Shown piece by piece: positions 52,492 to 63,344 of a stretch of DNA of 64,000 nucleotides (positions are counted from its first letter, which is position 1; the number at the start of each line of letters is the position of its first letter). The stretch comes from Ensifer sp. USDA 6670 (lineage in GTDB: Bacteria; Pseudomonadota; Alphaproteobacteria; Rhizobiales; Rhizobiaceae). The stretch spans positions 62,001 to 126,000 of the forward strand of contig ATWE01000004.1 of the NCBI GenBank assembly GCA_000421085.1, given 5' to 3'. A program made the translations under genes and the position numbers. The notes beneath the pieces were generated by a model. The model ran no database searches, was not told the origin of the DNA, and was given only the letters and a program-made list of their open reading frames with translations.

Positions 52492-53225
52492 CGAAATCCC
52501 CGATCGGCGGCAATCGCAGCGGCCGCAAGCTCGGACAGAAGGTCAAGAAGGGCAAGCTCAAGGCGTCTTCGCGCCGCTGGATCGAGCGCCACATCAACGA
52601 CCCCTATGTTCAGCGGGCGCAGCTCGAGGGCTACCGCGCAAGAGCGGCGTTCAAGCTCCTGGAGATCGACGAGAAGCACAAGATTCTTGCCGGCGCCAAG
52701 CGCATCATCGATCTGGGCGCGGCACCCGGAAGCTGGTCTCAGATCGCCGCCAAGGTGACGAACTCGACCGATGCCGATCCGCGGGTCGCGGCGATCGACT
52801 TCCTCGAAATGGATCCGATCCCGGGCGTCCGCTTCCTGCAGATGGATTTCCTCGATCCCGAGGCGCCGGAAAAGCTGAAACAGGCGATCGGCGGGGCTCC
52901 GGACATCGTCCTGTCCGACATGGCGGCGCCGACCACGGGCCATCGCCAGACCGACCATATCAGAACCATGCATCTCTGCGAGGTGGCGGCGCATTTCGCC
53001 GTCGAGGTACTCGCGGAGGGCGGACATTTTCTGGCGAAGACTTTCCAGGGCGGCACCGAGCGCGACCTCCTGAACATGCTGAAGCAGAACTTCCGCCAGG
53101 TCGTCCATGTGAAGCCGGCGTCCTCCCGCGCGGAATCGGTCGAGATGTTTCTGCTCGCCAAGGGGTTCAAGGGCCGCCAGGCGCTTGAGAGCGACGAGCC
53201 GGCCGAGGGAACTGCGGAGGAATAG
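52488..53225 (+). CDS. rlmE: 23S rRNA (uridine-2'-O)-methyltransferase RlmE
   Basis: A 245-aa FtsJ/RrmJ methyltransferase. The catalytic K-D-K-E set is visible: Lys in AAFKLLEID, Asp in [11 protein letters not shown], Lys in LAKTFQG, Glu in SRAESVEMF. The SAM motif is [11 protein letters not shown]. It methylates U2552 of 23S rRNA (E. coli numbering) at a late step of large-subunit assembly. The start overlaps the ppx stop (ATGA). The N-terminal 35 basic residues are longer than in E. coli. Confidence 0.95.
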   Translation: MTKSPIGGNRSGRKLGQKVKKGKLKASSRRWIERHINDPYVQRAQLEGYRARAAFKLLEIDEKHKILAGAKRIIDLGAAPGSWSQIAAKVTNSTDADPRVAAIDFLEMDPIPGVRFLQMDFLDPEAPEKLKQAIGGAPDIVLSDMAAPTTGHRQTDHIRTMHLCEVAAHFAVEVLAEGGHFLAKTFQGGTERDLLNMLKQNFRQVVHVKPASSRAESVEMFLLAKGFKGRQALESDEPAEGTAEE

Positions 53226-53229
53226 AGCC

Positions 53230-53613
53230 ATGCTGCTATATGTGACCCTCGGCTCCAACGATCTCGAAAGGGCGGGCGCTTTCTACGACACGGCGCTTGC
53301 GCCCCTCGGCCTCAAACGCCGCAAGGAGGATAAGGTGGAGATCGGTTATGGCGCGGAGGGTGACTTCCGCTGCAGGCTTTGGGTGGTGACGCCTTTCAAT
53401 CGCGAGGCCGCGACGATCGGCAATGGTTCGATGGTGGCGCTCGAAGCGGAAAGCCGCGCGGCGGTGGACGCCTTCCATGCCGCCGCGCTCGCCGCGGGCG
53501 GCACCGATGAGGGCGCGCCGGGGCTGCGACCCTTCCATGCCAATTTTTACGCGGCTTACGTCCGTGACCCGGACGGCAACAAGCTTTCGGCGGTCTGCGA
53601 GCGGCCGGAATAG
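53230..53613 (+). CDS. VOC-family (glyoxalase-like) protein
   Basis: A 127-aa single VOC module (LYVTLGSNDLERAGAFYDTAL, ending FYAAYVRDPDGNKLSAVCERPE). The start at 53230 is 4 bases after the rlmE stop, so it is probably the third gene of that operon. The metal-binding positions are only partly kept, so catalytic activity is uncertain. Such proteins are common and mostly uncharacterised. Confidence 0.85.
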   Translation: MLLYVTLGSNDLERAGAFYDTALAPLGLKRRKEDKVEIGYGAEGDFRCRLWVVTPFNREAATIGNGSMVALEAESRAAVDAFHAAALAAGGTDEGAPGLRPFHANFYAAYVRDPDGNKLSAVCERPE

Positions 53614-53693
53614 GCGTTCCGCGGCTTGCTTGAGAGGCAAATGGACGGAGCGACCCGCTCTGACAGCGCTGCCCGATCAGACCCTGCAGCAGA

Positions 53694-55106
53694 TCATTTG
53701 CCGGCAGCCGTCGTTTCCACTTCCCGTACTGCCAGCCGATGGCCCGAAACCGAGGCGCCGGCATTCTTCGCCATGGCGATGAAGGGAATTGCCGCGAGAA
53801 GATTGGCGATGGCGATGATCATGAAGGCGACGTGAAAGTCTCCGAGTTCAAGCGGCTTGCCGCTGAGCGCCGTCTCGAATTCGAGAATGGCGCCTGCGAC
53901 TGCGACCCCCAATGCGAGACTGATCTGCTGCAGCACGGCGCTCATAGACGTCGCCTTGCTGGCGTCGGCATCGTCGATATCGGCGAAAGAGAGTGCGTTG
54001 ACGCCGGTGAAGAAGAAGGAGCGGGCGAAGCCGGCGATCAGCAGGACGGAGATCAACAGGAGATAGGGGGTCGCCGGCGTGAAGAAGCCGTTGGCAAAAG
54101 TCGTGGCGGCCGCAATCACGGCGGCGATGAGCAGCGTCGTGCGGAAACCGGCGAAAGCGAACACGCGGCGCGCGAGGAACTTCGTGGTGATGGCGCCGAC
54201 GGCGCCGACGAAGGTGATGAGGCCCGACTGGAACGGGCTGAGACCGAAGCCGACCTGCAGCATCAGCGGCATCAGGAAAGGCACTGCGCCGACGGATATG
54301 CGGAAGATCGTACCCCCGATCGACGCGGCGCGGAACGCACCGTCGCGGAAGAGCTTGAGATCGAGCACGGGCGCCGGATGCCGGCGCGCATGGAAAATAT
54401 AGAGGAGCGAGGCGGCGACGCCGGCCGATACGGAAGCGATACCGATCGCCGGCGGCAGGGCCGGCAAGCTGATGACCGAAAGCCCGAAGACCACACCGGC
54501 GGCGGCAATGCCCCCAAGCAGGAAACCGATGATATCCACCGGGGGTGGATTTCGCCGCTCCATCTCGGGCAGGTAGATGCCGGCAAGAAAATAGCCGACA
54601 ATTCCAACCGGCACGTTGATCAGGAAGATCCAGTGCCACGAAAAATAGGTCGTGATGAAGCCGCCGAGCGGCGGGCCCGCGAGCGGTCCGACCAGCGCGG
54701 GGATCGTCAGCAAAGCCATTGCCGAGACAAGTTCGCTGCGTGGCGCACTGCGCACGAGGACGAGCCGCGCGACGGGCGTCATCATGGCGCCGCCCATGCC
54801 CTGCAGGAAGCGCGCAAGGACGAAGGCGAAGAGGCTATCCGCTACCGCGCAAAGGACGGAGCCTGCGATGAAGACGAGGATCGCCGCGCGGAAGATGCGC
54901 TTGGCGCCGAACCGGTCCGCCATCCAGCCGCTCAGGGGAATGAAGATCGCCAGCGCCACCATATAGGAGGTCAGCGCGAGCTTCAGCGTGATCGGCCCGA
55001 CGCCCATATCGCTCGCGATTGCCGGCAGCGATGTCGAAATAACGGTTGAATCCATCTGCTCCATGAAGAGAGCGACGGCGAGGATCATCGGGACGATGCG
55101 GTTCAT
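53694..55106 (-). CDS. DHA2-family multidrug efflux pump
   Basis: A 470-aa MFS protein with fourteen helices. The DHA2 signatures are AVALFMEQMDSTVISTSLPAIA in helix 1, GWMADRFGAKRIF in loop 2 and the helix-5 motif GPLAGPPLGGFI. It belongs with EmrB/QacA/MdtD-type exporters of drugs or toxic organics. No membrane-fusion (EmrA) partner is adjacent. It converges on the VOC gene. Confidence 0.92.
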   Translation of the reverse strand: MNRIVPMILAVALFMEQMDSTVISTSLPAIASDMGVGPITLKLALTSYMVALAIFIPLSGWMADRFGAKRIFRAAILVFIAGSVLCAVADSLFAFVLARFLQGMGGAMMTPVARLVLVRSAPRSELVSAMALLTIPALVGPLAGPPLGGFITTYFSWHWIFLINVPVGIVGYFLAGIYLPEMERRNPPPVDIIGFLLGGIAAAGVVFGLSVISLPALPPAIGIASVSAGVAASLLYIFHARRHPAPVLDLKLFRDGAFRAASIGGTIFRISVGAVPFLMPLMLQVGFGLSPFQSGLITFVGAVGAITTKFLARRVFAFAGFRTTLLIAAVIAAATTFANGFFTPATPYLLLISVLLIAGFARSFFFTGVNALSFADIDDADASKATSMSAVLQQISLALGVAVAGAILEFETALSGKPLELGDFHVAFMIIAIANLLAAIPFIAMAKNAGASVSGHRLAVREVETTAAGK

Positions 55107-55351
55107 GAAAGGCGCCTTGGGGCTGTCACTGCGGGTGTTCGTCGCATTGGTTCTTAATTCGAAATCGTTTTGAGGACAAAATCATCAGAAACTCGCGCGC
55201 TGGTCGCGGGTAAGGGGTTCCGATGGCTTTGTCGCGGCGAAACCGGAGATTGAAGATCAAATGCGTGTGATCCGTCCTGTCCATTTCTGTCAAGGCACTA
55301 CTTCTCGCCTGTGATCACCGGCGCGCGGGCAGCGCCGGAAAACAGGAGGGA

Positions 55352-56338
55352 ATGACGATGGCTTTACAACTGAAGCGGCGGACGCTGTTCGCAGCAGGCG
55401 CGGGCGCATTGGCGGCACCAGGCCTGCTGGCGGGCGCTGCCAGTGCTCAGGAAACGACGGATAAGGACGGCATGGGCAAGAATGCGGACTTCAGGACATT
55501 GAAACTCGGAAGTTTCAGGGTGTCGGTGATCAGCGACGGGACGCGCGCCGCGGACAACCCGCACGAGATCTTCGGTACCAATCAGCCCGCGGAGTCGGTC
55601 TCCAAACTTCTGGAGCAGAATTTCCTGCCGACCAGCAGCTTCGTCAACGGCTTTTCCCCGGTTCTGGTCGATACCGGACCCGAGGTCGTTCTCTTCGACA
55701 CCGGGCTTGGCGAGGGAGGTCGCGAGGCGGGCACGGGCAAGCTTGCGGAAGGACTGAAGGCAGCCGGTTATGCCCCGGAACAGGTGACGGTCGTCGTCAT
55801 CACCCACATGCACGGCGACCATATCGGCGGCCTGATGGAGGGGGGAAAGCCCGCTTTTGCCAATGCGCGCTATGTGACCGGCCAGGTCGAGTACGACTTC
55901 TGGAAGGACGGCGCCCGCGTCGGCACGCCTGCCGAGACCGGGCACAAGGCGGTGCTGGCGAAGGTCGTGCCGCTGGCGGAGAAGATGACCTTCGTCGCGG
56001 ATGGCGGGGAGGTCGTCCCCGGCATCTCTGCCATGGCCGCATTCGGTCATTCTCCGGGGCATATGATCTATCGGCTCGAGTCCGACGGCAAGGCCATGAT
56101 CCTGACCGCAGACACCGCGAACCACTATGTCCTGTCGCTGCAGCGGCCCGACTGGGAGGTCCGCTTCGACATGGACAAGCCGGCTGCGAGTGCGAGCAGA
56201 AAAAAGGTCTTCGACATGATCGCAACCGACCGGCTGCCCTTCATCGGCTATCACATGCCGTTTCCGTCCGTCGGCTTCGTCGAGAGCCAGGATCAGGGCT
56301 ATCGCTTCGTACCGGCGAGCTATCAGTTCGACATATGA
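55352..56338 (+). CDS. Metallo-beta-lactamase fold hydrolase with Tat signal
   Basis: A 328-aa protein. LKRRTLFAAGAGALAAPG is a Tat signal, probably cleaved after ASA at residue 32. The zinc motif THMHGDH is at 151-157, followed by GHSPGHM and TADTANH. It is similar in layout to the protein at 44807-45781. GGAGG precedes ATG 55352; ATG 55358 is also possible. It is monocistronic with a strong terminator. Periplasmic lactonase or related activity is likely, but the substrate is unknown. Confidence 0.87.
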   Translation: MTMALQLKRRTLFAAGAGALAAPGLLAGAASAQETTDKDGMGKNADFRTLKLGSFRVSVISDGTRAADNPHEIFGTNQPAESVSKLLEQNFLPTSSFVNGFSPVLVDTGPEVVLFDTGLGEGGREAGTGKLAEGLKAAGYAPEQVTVVVITHMHGDHIGGLMEGGKPAFANARYVTGQVEYDFWKDGARVGTPAETGHKAVLAKVVPLAEKMTFVADGGEVVPGISAMAAFGHSPGHMIYRLESDGKAMILTADTANHYVLSLQRPDWEVRFDMDKPAASASRKKVFDMIATDRLPFIGYHMPFPSVGFVESQDQGYRFVPASYQFDI

Positions 56339-56373
56339 AGAGACGGCTTGTTGCACTGCGACAACAATTCGTC

Positions 56374-56399
56374 GGGGCCCATAAGATTTGGGCCCCTTT
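56374..56399 (+). terminator. Terminator of the MBL gene
   Basis: GGGGCCC (56374-56380) pairs with GGGCCCC (56390-56396) around a 9-base loop and is followed by TTT. Confidence 0.85.
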
Positions 56400-56486
56400 G
56401 CTATTTTCATTCCGGCATATCCGTGTTACCAGCCCTCGCCAACTTCCAAGACAAGCCTTGAAGTCACCCGGTGGACAAGTCGCTGA

Positions 56487-58031
<1,545 letters not shown>

Positions 58032-58038
58032 TATCATC

Positions 58039-58063
58039 GGCGGACGCCGTCCCGGCGTCCGCC
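58039..58063. terminator. Hairpin after guaB
   Basis: Ten-base arms GGCGGACGCC (58039-58048) and GGCGTCCGCC (58054-58063) with a 5-base loop lie 8 bases after the guaB stop. No T-tract follows, so termination may be partial and the MAPEG gene may be reached by read-through. Confidence 0.6.
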
Positions 58064-58092
58064 ATGTCCATTGCTGACGCTGAAGAGCACCG

Positions 58093-58509
58093 ATGACAGG
58101 CTTCGAAATATTCTGGCCGATGGTGGCCCATGTCGCGCTTGTTTTTGCGCTCTATGCGCTCCTCTCTACGCGCCGGGTATCGCTTATCAGAGCGGGCAAG
58201 ATCGACGCTTCCCAATACCGGGAGAACCGCGACGAGCCGGGCGAGAGCCTTATCGTGCGAAACAGCATCGCGAACCAGTTCGAGCTGCCGGTTCTCTTTC
58301 ATCTCTGCTGCGTGCTGCTCTACGTCACCGAGGCGGACAATCTCCTGTCGCTCGGTCTAGCCTGGCTTTTCGTGGCGCTCCGTTATGCGCACGCCTTCAT
58401 CCACGTCACCAGCAATCGGCTTCGCTATCGCCGGCCGCTCTTCATGGCAGGTTTCATTGTGCTCTTCGCGATGTGGACATGGCTTTGCGTCTGGATGGCG
58501 ATGAGCTGA
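58093..58509 (+). CDS. MAPEG-family membrane protein
   Basis: A 138-aa protein with four helices in the MAPEG pattern: FWPMVAHVALVFALYALL, then RVSLIRAGKIDASQYREN, RNSIANQFELPVLFHLCC, and RYAHAFIHVTSNRLRYR. The N and E of the family motif NQFELP are kept. MAPEG proteins are glutathione-dependent membrane enzymes; bacterial roles are mostly unknown. It lies 61 bases after guaB. Confidence 0.87.
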   Translation: MTGFEIFWPMVAHVALVFALYALLSTRRVSLIRAGKIDASQYRENRDEPGESLIVRNSIANQFELPVLFHLCCVLLYVTEADNLLSLGLAWLFVALRYAHAFIHVTSNRLRYRRPLFMAGFIVLFAMWTWLCVWMAMS

Positions 58510-58623
58510 AGTAACGCAGTTTTGTAAGTCCGTGACCACGTCCCTGACCTATCTTGTCGCCGGGTGGTCTGCTGCCGCCTGCTACAGCGAGATTTGATCT
58601 GCCACAGTCCCAGGGAGAGCGTC

Positions 58624-59499
58624 ATGAACAAGCCTGTCATCACCCAGGCGATGATCGATGCCTATGACGAATATACGCATCTCACTTTGGATCGCCGCCG
58701 TTTCATGGAGAGATTGACGGCGCTCGCGGGTACGGCTGCGGCCGCCGCAGCAATCGCGCCGATGCTGGCTGCCAACAGTGCCAAGGCCGAAATGATCGCC
58801 GAGACGGACGGGCGTATCAAGGGAGAGGACATCATCTATCCCGGCGCCGACGGCGAAATGAAAGGATATCTCGTCAGACCCGCCGATGCGTCCGGGAAGC
58901 TTGCCGCCGTCATCGTCATTCACGAGAATCGTGGCCTCAACCCGCACATAAGAGATGTTGCGCGCCGCATGGCGCTCGAAGGTTTCGTGGCGCTTGCGCC
59001 CGATTTCCTGTCGCCCGACGGTGGGACACCGGCCGACGAGGACAAGGCGCGGGAGATGATCAGCGCACTCGACGCAACCGAGACGAATGCGAATGCGGTC
59101 GCCACCGTGAGCTTTCTGAAAGGCCATGCGGAAAGCACAGGCAATGTCGGCGCGATCGGCTTTTGCTGGGGCGGCGGTCTCGTCAACCGGCTTGCCGTGA
59201 ACGCACCCGATCTCAAGGCCGGCGTCGCCTATTACGGCGTCCAGGCGAAAGCCGAGGACGTGCCGAAGATCAAGGCGGCTCTGCTGCTGCATTATGCCGG
59301 GCTCGACGAGCGCATCAATGCCGGCATAGAGGCCTACCGCAAAGCGCTGACGGAAAACGGCAAGGACGTGACGATCCACGTCTATGAAGGCGCGAACCAC
59401 GCGTTCAACAACGATACCTCGGCGGCGCGCTACGACAAGGAAGCGGCCGACCTCGCCTGGCAGCGGACCGTCGAATTCCTGAAGACCAAGCTGGCTTGA
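58624..59499 (+). CDS. Dienelactone hydrolase family protein
   Basis: A 291-aa alpha/beta hydrolase. The N-terminus carries DRRRFMERLTALAG and a hydrophobic stretch that look like a Tat signal, cleaved near residue 56. Catalytic Cys181 (GFCWGGG), Asp228 (AGLDER) and His259 (GANHAFNN) match dienelactone hydrolases of the YghX type; Glu101 (HENRG) also fits. CAGGGAGA precedes ATG 58624. It converges on oxyR with a long inverted repeat at the junction. Confidence 0.9.
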   Translation: MNKPVITQAMIDAYDEYTHLTLDRRRFMERLTALAGTAAAAAAIAPMLAANSAKAEMIAETDGRIKGEDIIYPGADGEMKGYLVRPADASGKLAAVIVIHENRGLNPHIRDVARRMALEGFVALAPDFLSPDGGTPADEDKAREMISALDATETNANAVATVSFLKGHAESTGNVGAIGFCWGGGLVNRLAVNAPDLKAGVAYYGVQAKAEDVPKIKAALLLHYAGLDERINAGIEAYRKALTENGKDVTIHVYEGANHAFNNDTSAARYDKEAADLAWQRTVEFLKTKLA

Positions 59500-60453
59500 T
59501 TATGTGGCCGGACGAGGCGCAGCTTTCGCCGCGCCTCGTCCGGCCACTGCGGCATCCCGCGAGACCTCCCGGGCGCAGGCCGATATGGCGTTTGCAAGCG
59601 CGTCCATATCGCGCGGCCGCGGGTTGCTGCGCCGCCAGATGAGCCCGATCTCGCGAGAGGGCTCCGGGGCGGCGAAGGGCACGATCCGGATCGCGTTGCG
59701 TGCGGCTTCGCTCGGTATCGCGATCTCGGGGATGAGTGTCATGCCCATGCCGTTTGCCACCATCTGCAAGAGCGTTGCCATCGACGTGGCGCCGAAACTC
59801 AGGAGCTGCCGTTTGCCGGCCGTATTGCAGACGGCCAGCGCCTGATCACGCAGGCAGTGCCCTTCTTCGAGCAACAGCAGCTGCGAAATATCCACCTGCT
59901 CTTCCGTCATCGGCGACATGAGCACGTGCCGGTCGTTCTCCGCCACCGCCATATAGAAGCGATCGGAAAACAGCGCCCGGGTAACGATGCCGTCCGCGTC
60001 GACCGGCAGCGCCGCCACGACCGCATCGAGCCGGCCGTCGCCGAGATCGGCGATGAGCCGGTCGGTAAGGGACTCCTTGAGCTCTATGTCGATCGCCGGA
60101 TACCGTTCGCGCAGGTAGGGAATGAGCCTCGGTACGAGATAGGGGGCGACCGTCGGGATGACCCCGAGGCGGACCCGCCCTTCGAGAGTGCCCGTTTTTG
60201 TCCGGGCGCTCTCCTCCAATCTGCCGACATCCGCGAGGATGGAACGCACCTGCGCCAGCACTTCCTCGCCCTTGACGGTCAGGAAAACGCCGGCGCGGCT
60301 CCGTTCCACCAGCTTCACGCCCAGATGGTCTTCCATCTCCATGATCTGCGCTGAGAGTGCCGGCTGGCTGACATGGGTAAGTTCGGCCGCCTTGCCGAAG
60401 TGGCGAGTGGCGGCGAGGGCATCGAAGTAACGCATCTGCCTGAGTGTCAACAT
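59500..60453 (-). CDS. oxyR: Hydrogen-peroxide-sensing regulator OxyR
   Basis: A 317-aa LysR protein. The HTH (AAELTHVSQPALSAQIMEMEDHLGVKLV) and the redox pair Cys200 (EEGHCLRDQ) and Cys209 (LAVCN) match OxyR. Oxidation to a disulfide activates it. It diverges from katA, its expected target, with 163 bases between starts. The last 15 codons lie in a 17-bp inverted repeat, so the C-terminal tail is shaped by that structure. Confidence 0.95.
   Translation of the reverse strand: MLTLRQMRYFDALAATRHFGKAAELTHVSQPALSAQIMEMEDHLGVKLVERSRAGVFLTVKGEEVLAQVRSILADVGRLEESARTKTGTLEGRVRLGVIPTVAPYLVPRLIPYLRERYPAIDIELKESLTDRLIADLGDGRLDAVVAALPVDADGIVTRALFSDRFYMAVAENDRHVLMSPMTEEQVDISQLLLLEEGHCLRDQALAVCNTAGKRQLLSFGATSMATLLQMVANGMGMTLIPEIAIPSEAARNAIRIVPFAAPEPSREIGLIWRRSNPRPRDMDALANAISACAREVSRDAAVAGRGAAKAAPRPAT
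59504..59547. repeat. 17-bp perfect inverted repeat across the oxyR 3' end
   Basis: GTGGCCGGACGAGGCGC (59504-59520) and its complement (59531-59547) flank a 10-base loop. It lies within the last codons of oxyR and just after the dienelactone hydrolase stop. There is no T-tract on either side. It may serve as a shared transcription stop for the convergent genes. Confidence 0.75.
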
Positions 60454-60470
60454 GATAGGAAAATCTTATC
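60454..60470. promoter_or_regulatory. Candidate OxyR half-site between oxyR and katA
   Basis: GATAG-N7-TTATC directly precedes the oxyR start codon and resembles the ATAG-N7-CTAT half of the OxyR site. Binding here would repress oxyR while activating katA on the other side. A further AT-rich GATTATCATC at 60496 could be the second half. Confidence 0.45.
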
Positions 60471-60616
60471 GAAAACAGAAGGAAATACAATTGGAGATTA
60501 TCATCGCGGGATGGGAGAAACCAGTGCCAAGGCATTCCATGCCCGTGCCGATCGTGTCGGTCAGCGTCACGGTCTTCAGCGTGGATCGGAAGCCGAATTG
60601 AAACAGGAGGGATGTG

Positions 60617-62101
60617 ATGACAGATCGTCCGACGATCACCACCACCGCCGGGGCGCCGGTGCCGGACAACCAGAATTCGCTGACGGCAGGGCCGCGTGGC
60701 GGCATAATGCTGCAGGACTATCAGCTCATCGAGAAGCTGGCGCACCAGAACCGCGAGCGCATTCCGGAACGCGTCGTCCATGCCAAGGGCTGGGGTGCCT
60801 TCGGCACGCTGAAAATCACCGGCGACATCTCGCAATATACCAAAGCGAAGTGTCTCCAGCCCGGCGCCGAAACGCCGATGCTGGCCCGCTTCTCGACCGT
60901 TGCCGGCGAACAGGGCGCCGCCGACCACGAGCGCGACGTCCGCGGGTTCGCGCTGAAATTCTACACCGATGAAGGCAACTGGGACCTCGTCGGCAACAAT
61001 ACGCCTGTCTTCTTCATTCGCGATCCCTACAAATTCCCCGACTTCATCCACACGCAGAAGCGTCATCCGAAGACCAATCTCCGTTCCGCCACTGCCATGT
61101 GGGACTACTGGTCCCTGTCGCCGGAAAGCCTGCATCAGGTGACGATCCTGATGTCCGACCGCGGCCTCCCGCAGACGCCGATGCATATGAACGGCTACGG
61201 CTCGCACACCTATTCCTTCTGGAACGACGCGGGCGAACGCTATTGGGTCAAGTTCCACTTCAAGACCCGGCAGGGCCATAAGTTCTTCACGAACGAGGAA
61301 GGCGAGACGGTCATCGGCAAGACCCGCGAGGGCTACCAGGAGGCACTGTTCTACGCGATCGAAAACGGGGCGTTCCCGCGCTGGACGGTTCAGGTGCAGA
61401 TCATGCCGGAGCTCGACGTGGAGAAGACGGCCTACAACCCGTTCGACCTGACCAAGGTCTGGCCGCATGCCGACTACCCGCCGATCGAGATCGGCGTGCT
61501 TGAGCTCAACCGCAACCCGGAAAACTATTTTGCCGAGATCGAGAACGCAGCCTTCTCGCCGTCCAATATCGTTCCCGGCATCGGCTTCTCGCCGGACAAG
61601 GTGCTGCAGGCCCGCATCTTCTCCTATGCGGACGCCCACCGCTACCGCCTCGGCACGCATTACGAGCACATCCCGGTCAACCAGCCGCGCTGCCCGGTCC
61701 ACCACTACCATCGTGATGGTCAGATGAACACCTATGGCGGTATTCGTACCGGCAATCCGGACGCCTATTACGAACCGAACTCCTTCAATGGCCCGGCCGA
61801 ACAGCCGCTGGCCAAGGAACCGCCGCTCAGAATAGACGGCGACATGTCCCGCTACGACCACCGCGTCGGCAATGACGACTACGTCCAGGTGCGGGCGCTG
61901 TTCAACCTTTTCGACGAAGGGCAGAAATCGCGCCTCTTCTCCAACATCGCGGCCGCCATGGGCGGGGTCCCGGGCGAGATCATCGAGCGGCAGCTCATTC
62001 ATTTCGCCCGCGTCCACCCGGAATACGAGGCGGGCGTCCGCCAGGCGCTGAAGACCGCCCACGGTTACGAGGCGGACACGATCAGCACGGCGGCCGAGTA
62101 A
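60617..62101 (+). CDS. katA: Monofunctional haem catalase KatA
   Basis: A 494-aa small-subunit catalase. Distal His55 (ERVVHAKG), Asn127/128 (VGNNTPVFF) and proximal haem ligand Tyr337 ([13 protein letters not shown]) are all present. It splits hydrogen peroxide in the cytoplasm or periplasm. AGGAGGG at 60605-60611 sets ATG 60617. It diverges from oxyR, consistent with peroxide induction. A 14-bp hairpin follows. Confidence 0.97.
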   Translation: MTDRPTITTTAGAPVPDNQNSLTAGPRGGIMLQDYQLIEKLAHQNRERIPERVVHAKGWGAFGTLKITGDISQYTKAKCLQPGAETPMLARFSTVAGEQGAADHERDVRGFALKFYTDEGNWDLVGNNTPVFFIRDPYKFPDFIHTQKRHPKTNLRSATAMWDYWSLSPESLHQVTILMSDRGLPQTPMHMNGYGSHTYSFWNDAGERYWVKFHFKTRQGHKFFTNEEGETVIGKTREGYQEALFYAIENGAFPRWTVQVQIMPELDVEKTAYNPFDLTKVWPHADYPPIEIGVLELNRNPENYFAEIENAAFSPSNIVPGIGFSPDKVLQARIFSYADAHRYRLGTHYEHIPVNQPRCPVHHYHRDGQMNTYGGIRTGNPDAYYEPNSFNGPAEQPLAKEPPLRIDGDMSRYDHRVGNDDYVQVRALFNLFDEGQKSRLFSNIAAAMGGVPGEIIERQLIHFARVHPEYEAGVRQALKTAHGYEADTISTAAE

Positions 62102-62125
62102 TCGGGCGCCCGTTCCCGACAAGCG

Positions 62126-62158
62126 CGAAGGCCACGCCTCAGCAAGGCGTGGCCTTCG
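62126..62158. terminator. Hairpin between katA and the LysR gene
   Basis: CGAAGGCCACGCCT (62126-62139) and AGGCGTGGCCTTCG (62145-62158), with a 5-base loop, lie between convergent stops. The T-tract is poor on both sides, but the stem is strong. Confidence 0.75.
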
Positions 62159-62184
62159 TCATTGGAGGAGCCGTGTAAGGCGGC

Positions 62185-63135
62185 TCACCAGCCCGGCAGC
62201 ATATGGCTCTGCCTGAGGCGCGGATAGCGCGGATAGCCCTTGAGATCGCCTTCGAGATCGTCGTTGACGGTGATGGGCGTGATGTTGTCCAGGCAGGCGG
62301 TTATGTGATTGGTGATCGCGTTCGACAGCGACGGCGAAAGGCCGGGGCGCTTCATGATGCCGATCTGCACCGGCGCCAGCGACGGGAAGCCGTCCGCCAG
62401 CGTCAGCACCTTCATGCCCGGTCGCAGTGCCGACTCCGGAAGCACGGAGACCGCCATGCCGGCGAGCACCGCGGCGGCAACGACGGTCGAGGACCAGCTC
62501 GTGAACAGGATCTGATATTCCTTGCCAGTGGCGTCGAGCGCCGCGCAGGCAGCCTGCCGCCACTGACAGTCGCGCCGGCCGACCGCAAGCGGGATCGGGG
62601 CATTCTCGGGCAGCGGATGATTGATGGAGCTTACCCAGCAGAGCGGCTCGGTTCGTACGACGTCGGAAGCCCGCGCACGCGGATTGTGGGTGACGAGCGC
62701 GATGTCGAGATCGCCTTTCGCCATCTTTTCCGCGAGGTCCACCGAAGGCTCGCAGATGATGTAGAGCTCGACGTTCGGATGCGTCTTGGCGAAGCGGACG
62801 ATGATTTCGGGCATGTAGCGGTCCGCGTAGTCGTCCGGTGTGCCGATCCGCAGCGTTCCCTCGAGGCGGTTGTCGTCGAAGGAGGCGATCGCCTCATTGT
62901 TGAGGCGGATCATCCGGCGGGCAAAATTGAGCAGCCTGTCGCCCTCGACGGTCAGCCGGTTGCCCCGGCCATCCTTCATGAAAAGCGGCTTGCCGATCCG
63001 TTCTTCCAGGCGTCGCATCTGCATCGATACGGCGGATTGAGTCTTGAAGACACGGTCGGCCGCCTTGGTGAAGCTGCCCGTGTCTGCGATTGCTACGAAG
63101 GTTTGCAGCTGGTCGATATCGAGCGGTGCGGACAT
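62185..63135 (-). CDS. LrhA-like LysR family regulator
   Basis: A 316-aa LysR protein. The N-terminus DIDQLQTFVAIADTGSFTKAADRVFKTQSAVSMQM is of the LrhA/HexA type (quoted in part: DIDQLQTFVAIADTG). Relatives control motility, chemotaxis and stress genes. It converges on katA and diverges from the DUF1127 gene, with 209 bases between starts that contain a 25-base dyad. Confidence 0.88.
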   Translation of the reverse strand: MSAPLDIDQLQTFVAIADTGSFTKAADRVFKTQSAVSMQMRRLEERIGKPLFMKDGRGNRLTVEGDRLLNFARRMIRLNNEAIASFDDNRLEGTLRIGTPDDYADRYMPEIIVRFAKTHPNVELYIICEPSVDLAEKMAKGDLDIALVTHNPRARASDVVRTEPLCWVSSINHPLPENAPIPLAVGRRDCQWRQAACAALDATGKEYQILFTSWSSTVVAAAVLAGMAVSVLPESALRPGMKVLTLADGFPSLAPVQIGIMKRPGLSPSLSNAITNHITACLDNITPITVNDDLEGDLKGYPRYPRLRQSHMLPGW

Positions 63136-63200
63136 GGCCGGAATACCTATAAGATTGTTTGATGAATATCATTAAAAACATTCGTTGGACTGATCAATAA

Positions 63201-63225
63201 GGATTTGCGAATGATAATCCGCAAA
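63201..63225. promoter_or_regulatory. Interleaved dyad, possible LysR operator
   Basis: TTTGCG (63204-63209) and CGCAAA (63220-63225) are separated by 10 bases and interleave with GGATT (63201-63205) and AATCC (63216-63220). It sits in the gap between the divergent LrhA-like and DUF1127 genes, about 65 bases from the LysR start. Confidence 0.4.
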
Positions 63226-63344
63226 CCACGTCAATCTTTCCGGCCAAAATAGTCGCCGGTTCGCCAAAAATATTTCGGCCTGCCCCTGCGAAAACCTCCC
63301 CGCAGGGGACGGGTTTCTTCGTGCCCGCGAAAAGGAGTTCCGTC

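Noticed and set aside
59846..62122. A 758-aa open frame antisense to katA and running into oxyR
   Set aside because: It is the complement of two well-identified genes; the length reflects GC-rich codon use.
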